Positions 34,174-42,480 of a stretch of DNA of 64,000 nucleotides are shown here, in pieces. The position numbers and the translations under genes are program-made. Position 1 is the stretch's first letter. Each line of letters begins with the position of its first letter. The notes under the pieces are model-generated. The model was not told where the DNA came from and did no database searches. It saw nothing but the letters and a program-made list of their open reading frames with translations. The DNA is from Myxococcota bacterium (GTDB lineage: Bacteria; Myxococcota; XYA12-FULL-58-9; JALHOP01): the NCBI GenBank assembly GCA_022842935.1, contig JALHOP010000010.1, forward strand, positions 170,144-234,143, given 5' to 3'.

Positions 34174-35659
34174 CCACGGCCGCTTCGCGCTCGCGCCCCA
34201 TGGTCATCTCTGGAGCCATGTCGTTGGCGTCGTTCGAGGTTCGCGTCTGGGCAGCGACCAACGCGTGAAGCTCGTCTTCAGCCAAGACGCGGCGGGTGCT
34301 CTTGGCACGTTGCATGATAGTGGCGATGAGGTCTTCATCCGCCGGAAGGCCTTGCGACGCGAGCCAATAGACGACGTTCGACGCCCCGCTCATGTGGCTG
34401 ACTTCGATGGTCTGGCGGCGACCAACCCAGCTCGCTGGTACGCCCGAGTAGACGCGATCGGCGTAGTCCGTGTCGCCTTTGCGCTGCGCCTTGATGATGG
34501 CAGCTGCGTGGACGCCTGTCGCGGTTCGGAAGGCGTCACGGCCGAACACCGGGTAGCTGGCTGGGATCGGTACCTGGCAAGCACTGGCGACCAGCTCGCA
34601 ATAGCGAGCAAGGTTCGACAGGTCGTGATCGTAAGCACCACCGAGCTTCAAGTTGATGAGGAGCTGATCCATCGCGGCGTTGCCAACACGCTCGCCCAGG
34701 CCAAGGCCGGTACCGTGGGCCCGGTCGGCTCCCGCCTCGAGAGCGACGAGCGAGTTGATGACTGCGAGGCCGCGGTCGTTGTGGCCATGCCAGTCGAGAC
34801 CAATATCGGCTCCACAACCAGCGATCAGGTTGCGCGTCCAGCCCACCAGGCCCCGCACGCCGTCAGGCGTCGCATGTCCCACGGTGTCACACAAGCAAAG
34901 GCGGCGAGCGCCCAAGCCAATCGCAGTCCGAAATAACGGGTCAAGGATATCGGGCCGAGCGCGCGTCGTATCCTCGGTGACCAGGCAGACCTCGATACCT
35001 TCCCGCACAGCGAACGTCACGGCGGCCTCGACGTGCCGAAGCAGTGTCGAGAGCGTCCAGCCCTCGGCGAATAGCCGGATCGGGCTCGAGCCGATGAAGG
35101 TATAGGCGGTCACTGCGGCGCCTGTCGCGTGCGCGATGTTTGCGATCGGACGCAGGTCCGCCTCCATGGTGCGGGCTGACAGGTTGATGCGCGCGGGCAG
35201 ACGGGTACGGACGGCCTCACGCACAAGGGCCAGAGAATCGCGGTAGGCACGCTCCCCGGCGCCAGGCAAACCGACGGTAATCGCGCCGATGCCTAGCGAG
35301 CTCATCAAATGCAGCAGCTCGATCTTCTCTTCGACGGTGGGGTCGGTGGCCGACGGCGATTGTAGGCCGTCGCGCAGAGTCTCGTCGCAGAGAGTGAAGA
35401 CGCGGCCCCGCAACGACGAGCTCACGCTCACGGAGTTCCAGTCGTAAATGGCGTGAGAGGTATCCGCGAGCCATTCGCTCGCGCGCCGTGTGTCGGCGAG
35501 GCGGCGCGCATCGGAGAGTCGTCGCGGTACGGCGGGTCCGCGAGAACGGGCGAGACCGCTGAGCGACCGTGTGCCCGTTAACGGACCACCGATAACGTCG
35601 TCACTGGCGGTGAAATGTTTTGCACGTGCAGGGCCGGGGCGTTTCTTTGTGCCGGTCAT
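34166..35659 (-). CDS. Isopropylmalate/homocitrate synthase-family (LeuA-like) enzyme
   Basis: A 497-aa Claisen-condensation enzyme. The TIM barrel begins FTLCDETLRDGLQSPSA (metal Asp and catalytic Arg) and ends with the metal-binding WHGHNDRGLAVINSLVALEAGADRAHGTGLGLGERVGNA signature. These fix the DRE-TIM metallolyase family, acetyl-CoA-dependent branch. An N-terminal extension of about 85 residues is unusual. The C-terminal part is shorter than a full LeuA regulatory domain, and HMSGASNVVYWL is seen. Product identity (isopropylmalate, citramalate, homocitrate) is open. ATG at 35659 is preceded by AAGGGA. Confidence 0.85.
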   Translation of the reverse strand: MTGTKKRPGPARAKHFTASDDVIGGPLTGTRSLSGLARSRGPAVPRRLSDARRLADTRRASEWLADTSHAIYDWNSVSVSSSLRGRVFTLCDETLRDGLQSPSATDPTVEEKIELLHLMSSLGIGAITVGLPGAGERAYRDSLALVREAVRTRLPARINLSARTMEADLRPIANIAHATGAAVTAYTFIGSSPIRLFAEGWTLSTLLRHVEAAVTFAVREGIEVCLVTEDTTRARPDILDPLFRTAIGLGARRLCLCDTVGHATPDGVRGLVGWTRNLIAGCGADIGLDWHGHNDRGLAVINSLVALEAGADRAHGTGLGLGERVGNAAMDQLLINLKLGGAYDHDLSNLARYCELVASACQVPIPASYPVFGRDAFRTATGVHAAAIIKAQRKGDTDYADRVYSGVPASWVGRRQTIEVSHMSGASNVVYWLASQGLPADEDLIATIMQRAKSTRRVLAEDELHALVAAQTRTSNDANDMAPEMTMGREREAAVVN

Positions 35660-36055
35660 GTCGCACATCCCTTGCAGCAATCGCTAACGCGAGTTGCCTG
35701 GCGCCCGTCCTTGGCGGCTTCGCCGCGTTTGCACCGCAGCTTGGCGCGGAACGGTCGGGCTCAACTTGGTTACTTCATCCGCCCCCCAGCGGACCCGCGG
35801 CGTATACGGCATTGGCGCCGAGTACGATACGAGACACCTGTGCTTACCGATCGAAAAGCGATGACCGTCAGCTCTGGCGCAGCCCCGGATAACGCCCTCT
35901 TTTGGCAAAACTTTAGTGGGTATTTGTATGGCGGACGGTGTTGGCGGGCGGTGATGCGGGGAAAGGGGCGACAAAAGCGATGTTCGAACGGGACGTTATG
36001 CGACTCCGCCCGTCGTTCGATTTTTTTTCAGGTTGTGCGTTAGACTGGGGGCGAA
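35660..36055. other. Intergenic region before the PEGA lipoprotein
   Basis: About 390 bases between divergent genes. It holds an AT-rich patch (T8 near 36021-36028), a -35-like TTGGCA (35902-35907) with only a weak -10 at 35925, and a -10-like TAGACT (36041-36046) with no partner. Reading frames here are extensions of the neighbouring gene's antisense and are not supported. Confidence 0.4.
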
Positions 36056-36808
36056 ATGTTAGACCCAATGTCCTCCCCGCGCAGGGCGCGAGCCTCGGCC
36101 CTGCTGGCTGCCATGGTGGCACTATCGGCCTCTGCCTGTGAGAGCCTCCAGAAGCTGCGGGTGTACTTCCGCGGCGAGCCCGGCGCGGCCCGCTTGCGTC
36201 TCGACATCGTGCCGGCCGTTGGGCTCACTATCGCCATCGACGGACGCGTCGTGGGAACAGCCTCGCCGTTCGAAGGCGAAGATCTTGCGCCGGGCGCGCA
36301 CAAGTTATCCATCGCCGCGCCCGACCATTTCACCTTCACCGTACCGATCGAGATCGAGTCGGGCACACCGCTGAAGCTGCGCGTCGCCCTGCGACGCGTG
36401 CCACCCGAGCCTCCAACGCGATTGAAAGTGACGCAGCCGCGCGAGCCCAAAACGCAGCCAGAGGAGACCCCAAAACCCGTCGCCTTGCCTGCGGGAGTCA
36501 CCGCCGTCTCGCTCACGATTGCGGGGGACCCAAGCACCAACGCCCTTCTTGATGGCGAGGTCGTGCCATCGAAGATCCTCAAGATCGACCATGTCACTGG
36601 CGAGCTCGGCATGGGTCGGTTGCGTGTCGGCTATCGCGTTGGCGCGGGTGGCATGCTCGAGCTGCGCATCCCCGACGATGGAACCCAATGGTTCCGCGAT
36701 GGCGAACCAGTCGATCCAGACGCGCGCCTATCCTTCTACCGGGGGAAGACCCGTCTGCAGCAAATCCAGCCGAACGGGGAGACGCAGACGGTTTTTCTCG
36801 CTCGCTGA
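36056..36808 (+). CDS. PEGA-domain lipoprotein
   Basis: A 250-aa predicted lipoprotein (MVALSASACESLQKL lipobox). Residues about 48-115 form a PEGA-like beta domain: LTIAIDGRVVGTASPFEGEDLAPGAHKLSIAAPDHFTF, followed by a Pro/Lys linker (PEPPTRLKVTQPREP) and a second beta domain. PEGA domains are surface or periplasmic binding modules. GGGGGCG precedes the ATG at 36056; ATG at 36068 is an alternative. Function unknown. Confidence 0.8.
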   Translation: MLDPMSSPRRARASALLAAMVALSASACESLQKLRVYFRGEPGAARLRLDIVPAVGLTIAIDGRVVGTASPFEGEDLAPGAHKLSIAAPDHFTFTVPIEIESGTPLKLRVALRRVPPEPPTRLKVTQPREPKTQPEETPKPVALPAGVTAVSLTIAGDPSTNALLDGEVVPSKILKIDHVTGELGMGRLRVGYRVGAGGMLELRIPDDGTQWFRDGEPVDPDARLSFYRGKTRLQQIQPNGETQTVFLAR

Positions 36809-37063
36809 CGCTGGCTAGAGGTCAAGCTCCGCAAAGCCAATGTGGAACTTGACGGCTGCTTGGCAGAGTTTCGCCAGACGCCCGCTGCGCCGTGCCCTGG
36901 CGGCTCCGCGAGCCGTGGATCCTGCTTCGCCGAAATTCGCGGGCGCGGAGGGTGTCTGTTTTTTTGACCAGCGCGATCGCGGACTGTAGAGGAGAAGGCA
37001 CGCCACGATCGTCTGCGGGGTTGCGCGACCCTTCCGACGATCCCGAGCTGGAGGGGTCCGCCA

Positions 37064-37258
37064 ATGGGAGCATTCAACGGCAGAGCATTCTTGCTGGGCA
37101 TCCAGCATCTCGATGCCGCGAGCCGCAGGCTGTTTGACCGGCACGGCAAGAGCATGGATGGACGCTTCCGGCTCATCGAGCAGATCGTCGATGACGCGAT
37201 GGTGCGGCTCGCTGGCGACCAATTGGATTGGGACGACGGTCCGAATAGAAACCGCTGA
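37064..37258 (+). CDS. Small helical protein of unknown function (64 aa)
   Basis: A 64-aa acidic/basic amphipathic protein (LGIQHLDAASRRLFDRHGKSMDG, RLIEQIVDDAMVRLAGDQL), probably two helices. A strong ribosome site GGAGGGG (37050-37056) lies seven bases before the ATG. It is followed after 14 bases by a 53-aa frame and then two more genes on the same strand. No family recognised. The 255 bases upstream hold no supported gene. Confidence 0.6.
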   Translation: MGAFNGRAFLLGIQHLDAASRRLFDRHGKSMDGRFRLIEQIVDDAMVRLAGDQLDWDDGPNRNR

Positions 37259-37272
37259 GCCAGGAAGAAACG

Positions 37273-37434
37273 ATGACGGACAACCACGACAGTGTCTCCG
37301 AGGCGCTCGCCGCAGAGATGCAAGTCACCTTCGACAAAGACGAGCTCGCCAGCTTCTTCGACGGCTTCGAGTCACTCGAGGAAATCGCCCAGGCCCTGTG
37401 TGCCCCGCTCGGGGGCGGCCGCGACGAACCTTGA
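37273..37434 (+). CDS. Small acidic protein of unknown function (53 aa)
   Basis: A 53-aa frame with ribosome site AGGAAG (37262-37267) five bases before the ATG. The product is strongly acidic (VTFDKDELASFFDGFESLEE) with a single Cys near the end (AQALCAPLGGGRDEP). It is too short for most gene finders, but its ribosome site and 14-base spacing after the 64-aa gene support it. A peptide-type precursor, adaptor or antitoxin-like role is possible; none is shown. Confidence 0.55.
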   Translation: MTDNHDSVSEALAAEMQVTFDKDELASFFDGFESLEEIAQALCAPLGGGRDEP

Positions 37435-37447
37435 CCGTACCGTCGGT

Positions 37448-37499
37448 GAGCCGATCGGCTCGCCAGCAAGCGAGCCAGCACTTCGAAGCGCTAGCGCTT
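37448..37499 (+). promoter_or_regulatory. Overlapping hairpins, possible switch, before the Lys-tail gene
   Basis: Segment GGCTC (37457-37461) can pair with GAGCC upstream (37448-37452) or, as part of GGCTCGC, with GCGAGCC downstream (37470-37476); the two hairpins exclude each other. A third palindrome AAGCGCTAGCGCTT follows (37486-37499). The ribosome site of the next gene (GGAGGGAG, 37527-37534) lies about 30 bases further on. No T-run is present. Confidence 0.4.
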
Positions 37500-37536
37500 G
37501 CCCCGTCTGACGAGTGAGGCTACAGCGGAGGGAGTC

Positions 37537-38091
37537 ATGACCAGCTACCTCCGAGCAGGGTGGTTCGACCGCAGCTCCGGCAAGCCGAGCAAAGGTCTAC
37601 GCACCGAAGTCATCGATGGCGCCATGGACGCCGCGGGCTTCCTGCTGCGCGCCAATATCTCCGGCGCGACGATTTTGCGCCTCGCGCTGCGCGTACGCGC
37701 CCTCATGGCCATCGCAGATCCCAGGATGCTCGGGGTGCCACAGTTCGGGGAGCGCGAGCGAGAGCTCGTCATGCGGGGCCTTTCGCGTCACACGGACGCG
37801 GCGCCCGAGCTCTACGCCTTCGTGGCCGACTGCGTCGACGGGGTGAACAACCTCACCGACTTGATGGCGTTCTACCTGCACCTGACGCACGTGGCGCGCA
37901 TGATCGAGCTCCTGTCGGTCGCCGTGCGCAATATGCCTCCCGTGGTATCCGCCCCCGCGCGTCCTGCGGCGCGCCGCACGACCAAGAAGAAAAAAACCGT
38001 GCCCAAGAAGCGCGCCGTCGCGAAGCCGGCCAAGAAAAAACCCGCAGCCAAGAAGAAGAGCGCGCAAGGCCGCGCGAAGCGACGCAAGTAA
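37537..38091 (+). CDS. Protein with a histone-H1-like Lys/Ala/Pro tail
   Basis: A 184-aa protein. Residues 1-140 form a helical domain (EVIDGAMDAAGFLLRANISG, ILRLALRVRALMAIADPRM, LTDLMAFYLHLTHVARMIELL). Residues 143-184 form a basic tail of KKK, AKPAKKKPAAKKK type like eukaryotic histone H1 and bacterial H1-like DNA-binding proteins. It may bind nucleic acid. ATG at 37537 has GGAGGGAG just upstream. The next lipoprotein starts 2 bases after its stop. I know no family for the N-terminal domain. Confidence 0.75.
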   Translation: MTSYLRAGWFDRSSGKPSKGLRTEVIDGAMDAAGFLLRANISGATILRLALRVRALMAIADPRMLGVPQFGERERELVMRGLSRHTDAAPELYAFVADCVDGVNNLTDLMAFYLHLTHVARMIELLSVAVRNMPPVVSAPARPAARRTTKKKKTVPKKRAVAKPAKKKPAAKKKSAQGRAKRRK

Positions 38092-38093
38092 AC

Positions 38094-38717
38094 ATGGGCC
38101 GACGCTACCTCGTCGCGCTCGCCCTGCTGTCGATCGTCGCCTGCCGCAGAGCGCAGAATCAGGATTCATCACCCTTCACCGCACCGGAGATCGGATTCTC
38201 GTTGCCGCACCTCCCCGGTTGGCTGCGCGATCCCGCCGTGAAGCTCGAGGACCCCGCCAAGGGTGGGCTCGTCATGCGTCTCACCCGCGAAGAGCGGGTG
38301 CCGGGTATGCCGCGCATCGATGTCATCATCGATCCGGTGCCTGTGAAGCCGACCTTCCTCGAGGATGTGCTGAGCCGAGCCCTGCGCGACATGGCCGACT
38401 ACGAGCAGCGGGGCGACATCGATATTCAGGCGCTCGATCGCAAACCGATCCGGGTCGGCCCACGTCGTGGCTTCCGCGTGACCCATTCGTACGTGGTGGC
38501 AAGCGACGAAGACCGTGCCATGGTGACCCAGACCTCGGCCCTTTTCGTCCTCGACGGCCGCGGCATTACGGTGACCGCGACCGGCCGTGCCGAGCTCTAC
38601 ACGCCGCTCGCCGAGGAGATCGACCAGATCGTCTCCGGCATGAACGTGGCGCTCACCGGTCCACAGGGTACGAGCGGTCTGACCAAACCCGTCGACCTCA
38701 CGCCTCGCCCGAACTAG
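38094..38717 (+). CDS. Lipoprotein of unknown function
   Basis: A 207-aa predicted lipoprotein (MGRRYLVALALLSIVACRRA). The mature part looks like a DcrB/PsbP-like single domain: FSLPHLPGWLRDPAVKLEDP, MPRIDVIIDPVPVKPTFLED, and a final ITVTATGRAELYTPLAEEIDQIVSGM (a pattern seen in stress-related lipoproteins that end with a helix after a strand). Coupled to the Lys-tail gene by a 2-base gap; last gene of the small-gene cassette. Confidence 0.75.
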   Translation: MGRRYLVALALLSIVACRRAQNQDSSPFTAPEIGFSLPHLPGWLRDPAVKLEDPAKGGLVMRLTREERVPGMPRIDVIIDPVPVKPTFLEDVLSRALRDMADYEQRGDIDIQALDRKPIRVGPRRGFRVTHSYVVASDEDRAMVTQTSALFVLDGRGITVTATGRAELYTPLAEEIDQIVSGMNVALTGPQGTSGLTKPVDLTPRPN

Positions 38718-38765
38718 TGACGAGGTCGTTCTATCGCTGACCTGCCGGGCGCCATCCAGCCCCCC

Positions 38766-40721
38766 TCAGCGAGCGTCGACTTCGCTTGCCGCCTTCAAGA
38801 ATGCACCATCGGCGATGGGCGCAACGTCGCCCGTCTCGGTCGACGCGACGACCAGAGTGTCCCCGTTGTGAAGGGAACCCGACACGTCACGCACGACGGC
38901 CTGTGCCGCATCGCTTTCGATCACCTCGATGTCGCGCGCTAACGCCCGGCCCTGAGCGATGACGTAGACGTGGGTCTTGTTGTCGCCCGTCTTGGCGATC
39001 GACGACATTGGCACGCGGAAGGCTGGGTCGAGCAGCGCCTTCACCAGACGAAATTTTCCCGGCTCCATCATCGCGAATGCCCCGGACGGGTCTGCGATGC
39101 TGACGTCGACGCGCGCTTTGCCCGAGGCGACCTTGACCTCGCTGATTTTGGCGCGACTCGGAGCGCCACGATCCACGGAGATCTGCGCCTGTCCGCCCGC
39201 CGCAAACTGCACGTCGGCGGCGAGCTCGAAGGTCAAGATGGCCTCGGACTCGTCGCGCAGCAGCGCAATGGGCGCTTTGTCGCCTAGCGAATCGCCCACC
39301 TTCACCTTGATGTCCTCGATGGTGCCCGCGAACGGCGCCCGCAGGAGCCGACCCGCGATCTTGCGTTCGAGCTGCTCCGCTCTCGCCTCGGCGCCATCGA
39401 GCTTCTTCTTCGCAGCAGCCTCTGCGGCGCGCGGCGCCTTTTCCTTCTTGGCGTGCGCGGCGAGCTTCTTCATCGCGGCGGCCTTCACACGCTTCCACTT
39501 CTCGAGGTCCCGCTTGGAAACTCCGCCTTGATTGAGGAGTTGTTTCGGCTGCAGCTCCTTGAGCTTCTCGATGGCGGTGTCGCGCTCGTTCTCGATCTTC
39601 TCTCGCTCGGCCGTCAATGCGGTCAGGCGCTCGGCGGCGCTCTCGTGCGCCTCTTTCATGGACGCTACAGTCTTGCGGGCGAGCTCGATTTGCTTCTGCT
39701 GCGGCGGCGGCAGCTCGAGAGTCGCGACGACGTCGCCAAGGTTGACGCGCGCGCCCTTTTGCACCTTGACGGTATCGACCCGGCCGCGCTCCCCGAAGTG
39801 CAGCATCTTCTCCTTCAGCGGGCGCACCGAGGATGGCGACTCTGCGAAAAAGATGGGGATTTGGGTCGCTTCGAGCGTCGTGGTCTGGACGATGATCGGC
39901 GACTCGAAGATGCCGCCCTCACGCGCAAGCCAATAGAGAAGAGCACCCCCGCCGAGCACGACGACGAGCAAGAGAATCGTCCACATGACGCGGGTGCGGA
40001 GGTCTTCCTCACCCGGTAGGCGCGCGGTGTTGCGCTTGCCGGAGAGCTGCGCGGCCGGGCTCTCGGCGCTCAAGCCGCTCGACTTCGCGTCGATGACCTG
40101 ACCGAGCTCGCTAACGATGCTGGGGAAGAGCCGTCTTGCCTGATCCCACAGGTACTCGACCTCGGCCGGACCACTGGCATCACCGATGATCTCGAGGTGA
40201 CTCACGAGCTTGTTCAAGCGGTCATCGGCGGGATCGAGCTCGCGCGCAGCAAGGAAATAGTCGCGCGCGTGTACGATGTAGCCCTGCTTGACGTGCAAGA
40301 GCGCCGAGCGGAGGAGTCTCTCCATCTCCGCGGTATCGGTCGCGGGCGCCTCCAGCTCGATTGGCGTAACGAACATTTCCCCGGTCTTGTTCTCGAGGAG
40401 CTGGCCGTTGGGGTCGCTCGAGGCCACCGGCGCGGTGCTCGCGTCGGCGACTCCCGCGCCACGCTCCAGAAATCCCATCGCATCGAGCTGCGACACGAAC
40501 CGCTGCAGATCAGCGTCGCTGATATCGAAGCTGTAGTCGCTGCGAACTGCTAGGACGACGTCCTCGAGGCTACGGGTACCGTCGAGCTTCGTCGCGATCA
40601 GGTACTCGATCTCATAGAGCCGAAAGTTGGTTTCGCTCTTGGGATCATCGACGCGATAGAACACGACGCCCTGTTGCTCTTCGCGCGAGCAGATGAGGTC
40701 GGGTCTGAAGGTTGGTTGCAT
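38766..40721 (-). CDS. PqqD-like domain fused to HlyD-type membrane-fusion protein
   Basis: A 651-aa chain. Residues 1-85 look like a PqqD/RRE-type winged-helix module (RLYEIEYLIATKLDGTRSLEDVV, ISDADLQRFVSQLDAMGFLE); about 130-180 are TPR-like helices; a single membrane helix lies at 245-265. The rest is a periplasmic adaptor: biotinyl-lipoyl half (VDTVKVQKGARVNLGDVVATLE), a long Lys/Glu coiled coil, the second half (GRLLRAPFAGTIEDIKVKVGDSLGD) and barrel domains. PqqD modules bind ribosomal peptide precursors; HlyD proteins link exporters across the periplasm. No exporter or peptide-modifying enzyme lies beside it. Confidence 0.8.
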   Translation of the reverse strand: MQPTFRPDLICSREEQQGVVFYRVDDPKSETNFRLYEIEYLIATKLDGTRSLEDVVLAVRSDYSFDISDADLQRFVSQLDAMGFLERGAGVADASTAPVASSDPNGQLLENKTGEMFVTPIELEAPATDTAEMERLLRSALLHVKQGYIVHARDYFLAARELDPADDRLNKLVSHLEIIGDASGPAEVEYLWDQARRLFPSIVSELGQVIDAKSSGLSAESPAAQLSGKRNTARLPGEEDLRTRVMWTILLLVVVLGGGALLYWLAREGGIFESPIIVQTTTLEATQIPIFFAESPSSVRPLKEKMLHFGERGRVDTVKVQKGARVNLGDVVATLELPPPQQKQIELARKTVASMKEAHESAAERLTALTAEREKIENERDTAIEKLKELQPKQLLNQGGVSKRDLEKWKRVKAAAMKKLAAHAKKEKAPRAAEAAAKKKLDGAEARAEQLERKIAGRLLRAPFAGTIEDIKVKVGDSLGDKAPIALLRDESEAILTFELAADVQFAAGGQAQISVDRGAPSRAKISEVKVASGKARVDVSIADPSGAFAMMEPGKFRLVKALLDPAFRVPMSSIAKTGDNKTHVYVIAQGRALARDIEVIESDAAQAVVRDVSGSLHNGDTLVVASTETGDVAPIADGAFLKAASEVDAR

Positions 40722-40841
40722 ACGAGAGTTGGCGCGGATCCCAATTTGTAAGCGGGGTCAGTATAGGCAAGCGCCCGAGAGCGCTGCAAAGAAAACGCGA
40801 AAATCTGGCCTCCATGCGGGAGCATCCGGCACGCTTGTGCC

Positions 40842-42410
40842 GTGGCCCGCCCCAAGAGCTTCCGCAAAGAGCTCGTCGAGCTGCATCGCCAGCTCTACAA
40901 GCGCAACCGCGTCCGCATCAACGCACAGGTCTTGGGCTATACGGCCGAGTTTCGCGCCTACGAGCGCGAATACGAACGTGCCGTGCGCACGTACCAACGG
41001 CGCGCCACCTTCGACGAGCTCGATCGCGAGCTCAAGCGCGCCGACCTCGTCTATGTGGGTGACTACCATACACTCAAGCAAGCGCAGCGCGGGTTCGTTC
41101 GACTGCTGCGCAGGCTGCCGGATGACCGGCCGGTCATCGTCGCCCTCGAGTACATCCAGGGCAAACACCAAGCGGTCATCGAACGTTGGATGCGCGGCGT
41201 CGCGCCGGACGCCGAGCTGACCGACACCGTCCGGGGCGAGCAATGGGCACTTGGCGGCTGGCCCTCGTTCAAGCAGATCTTCGAGCTGGCGCGCGAGCGC
41301 GGCTTTTCCGTGCTCGCCATCGACAGCCCTGGCCGACTTGCCGCGCGCGACAAGTACGCGGCCAACCGGATCGCTCGGGCTCTAGCGAAGCAGCCGAACG
41401 CGCGCGTGCTTACCCTGATTGGCGAGCTGCATATCTCCCCGAGTCACCTACCGCGGCAGGTGGATGCCCTCCTCACCAATGCGCGTCGAAGCCTCATCAT
41501 CTACCAGAGCAGCCATGAGATTTACTGGCGACTCGCGGAACGGGGACTCGAACAGGACGTCGAGTTGGTAAAGGTGGCTGAAGCAGCCTATTGCCTGCTC
41601 GGCACCCCGCCCATCGTGGCCCAGCAGTCGTTCCTCAACTGGGTGGACGTCGAAGAGGAGGATGACCTCGAATCTCCCGAGGAGACATTCAAGGAGTACG
41701 CGCGGGTCATTGCCTCGTTCTTCGACATTCCCCTCGGCCAAGCCCTCGACGAGGTGGAAGTCACGACGGTGGTCAACCTGTCCTTCCTCGACCGCCTGCG
41801 CCGCCGCGGCGACTTCTCGGCGAGCGACATGCGCCACATCCGACGCCAAATCTTGAACAGCGAGAGCTATTTCATCCCGCGCGCCAGGATGGTCTACCTC
41901 GGCAAACTCTCGATCAACCACGCAGCGGAAGAGGCCACACACTATATTCGGTATATTTGCACCGGCGCACTCGAGCCGTCCGCTTTAGTGGACGCGTTCT
42001 ATGCACGGTGCATGGAGGAGGCCATCGGCTTTCTCGGCTCCAAGCTTTTGAACCACAGGCGCAAAGCCCCGAGCGACGCTGCCCTCGAGAAGCTCAAGCG
42101 AAGTCGGGACACACACGAACGGGCCCTCGCCCGCGCCGTACTGAAGCACGCACGCCTCGAAGCCGGCGACAAGGTCCGGGGCATGCGCGAGATCTACGAG
42201 TCCAACGCCGATGCCTTCAACGCCATCACCCACGTCATCGGCTATCGGCTCGGCGAACGGCTGTACTATGGCGTCGTCAGCGGCGACCTTTCGAAACGAG
42301 CCATCCGCGACCTGTTCTTCGAGCGCTTCGAGGAGGAGGGCAACGCTTTGATGACGTTCTTTTCCCTGGTCGCGCGCACGCGCAACGTGAAGATGCCCGA
42401 GCGCTTGTAG
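40842..42410 (+). CDS. ChaN/Tiki-like (haem-binding-uptake fold) protein
   Basis: A 522-aa protein. Residues about 60-260 match the ChaN-type fold: DLVYVGDYHTLKQAQRGFVRLL, IVALEYIQGKHQAVIERWM, FKQIFELARERGFSVLAIDS, RVLTLIGELHISPSHLP, with paired Glu/His residues expected for the Tiki/EreA superfamily. The C-terminal 260 residues form an extra helical domain not found in ChaN. There is no signal peptide, so it is likely cytoplasmic. GTG start. It is divergent from the HlyD fusion across 120 bases. Confidence 0.8.
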   Translation: MARPKSFRKELVELHRQLYKRNRVRINAQVLGYTAEFRAYEREYERAVRTYQRRATFDELDRELKRADLVYVGDYHTLKQAQRGFVRLLRRLPDDRPVIVALEYIQGKHQAVIERWMRGVAPDAELTDTVRGEQWALGGWPSFKQIFELARERGFSVLAIDSPGRLAARDKYAANRIARALAKQPNARVLTLIGELHISPSHLPRQVDALLTNARRSLIIYQSSHEIYWRLAERGLEQDVELVKVAEAAYCLLGTPPIVAQQSFLNWVDVEEEDDLESPEETFKEYARVIASFFDIPLGQALDEVEVTTVVNLSFLDRLRRRGDFSASDMRHIRRQILNSESYFIPRARMVYLGKLSINHAAEEATHYIRYICTGALEPSALVDAFYARCMEEAIGFLGSKLLNHRRKAPSDAALEKLKRSRDTHERALARAVLKHARLEAGDKVRGMREIYESNADAFNAITHVIGYRLGERLYYGVVSGDLSKRAIRDLFFERFEEEGNALMTFFSLVARTRNVKMPERL

Positions 42411-42480
42411 TGAAGCTTGCAGCGACCTCGACGACGTTGCACCATGCGTCTAACCCCTCTCACAGACGAGACAAATCTTC

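Noticed and set aside
35615-36043. 142-codon plus-strand frame in the intergenic region before the PEGA gene
   Set aside because: Starts inside the LeuA-like gene on the opposite strand, lacks a ribosome site and has a Cys/Arg-rich translation.
36041-36046. TAGACT as promoter -10 for the PEGA lipoprotein
   Set aside because: It lies only 10 bases before the ATG, leaving no room for the GGGGG ribosome site in the transcript, and no -35 stands at proper spacing.
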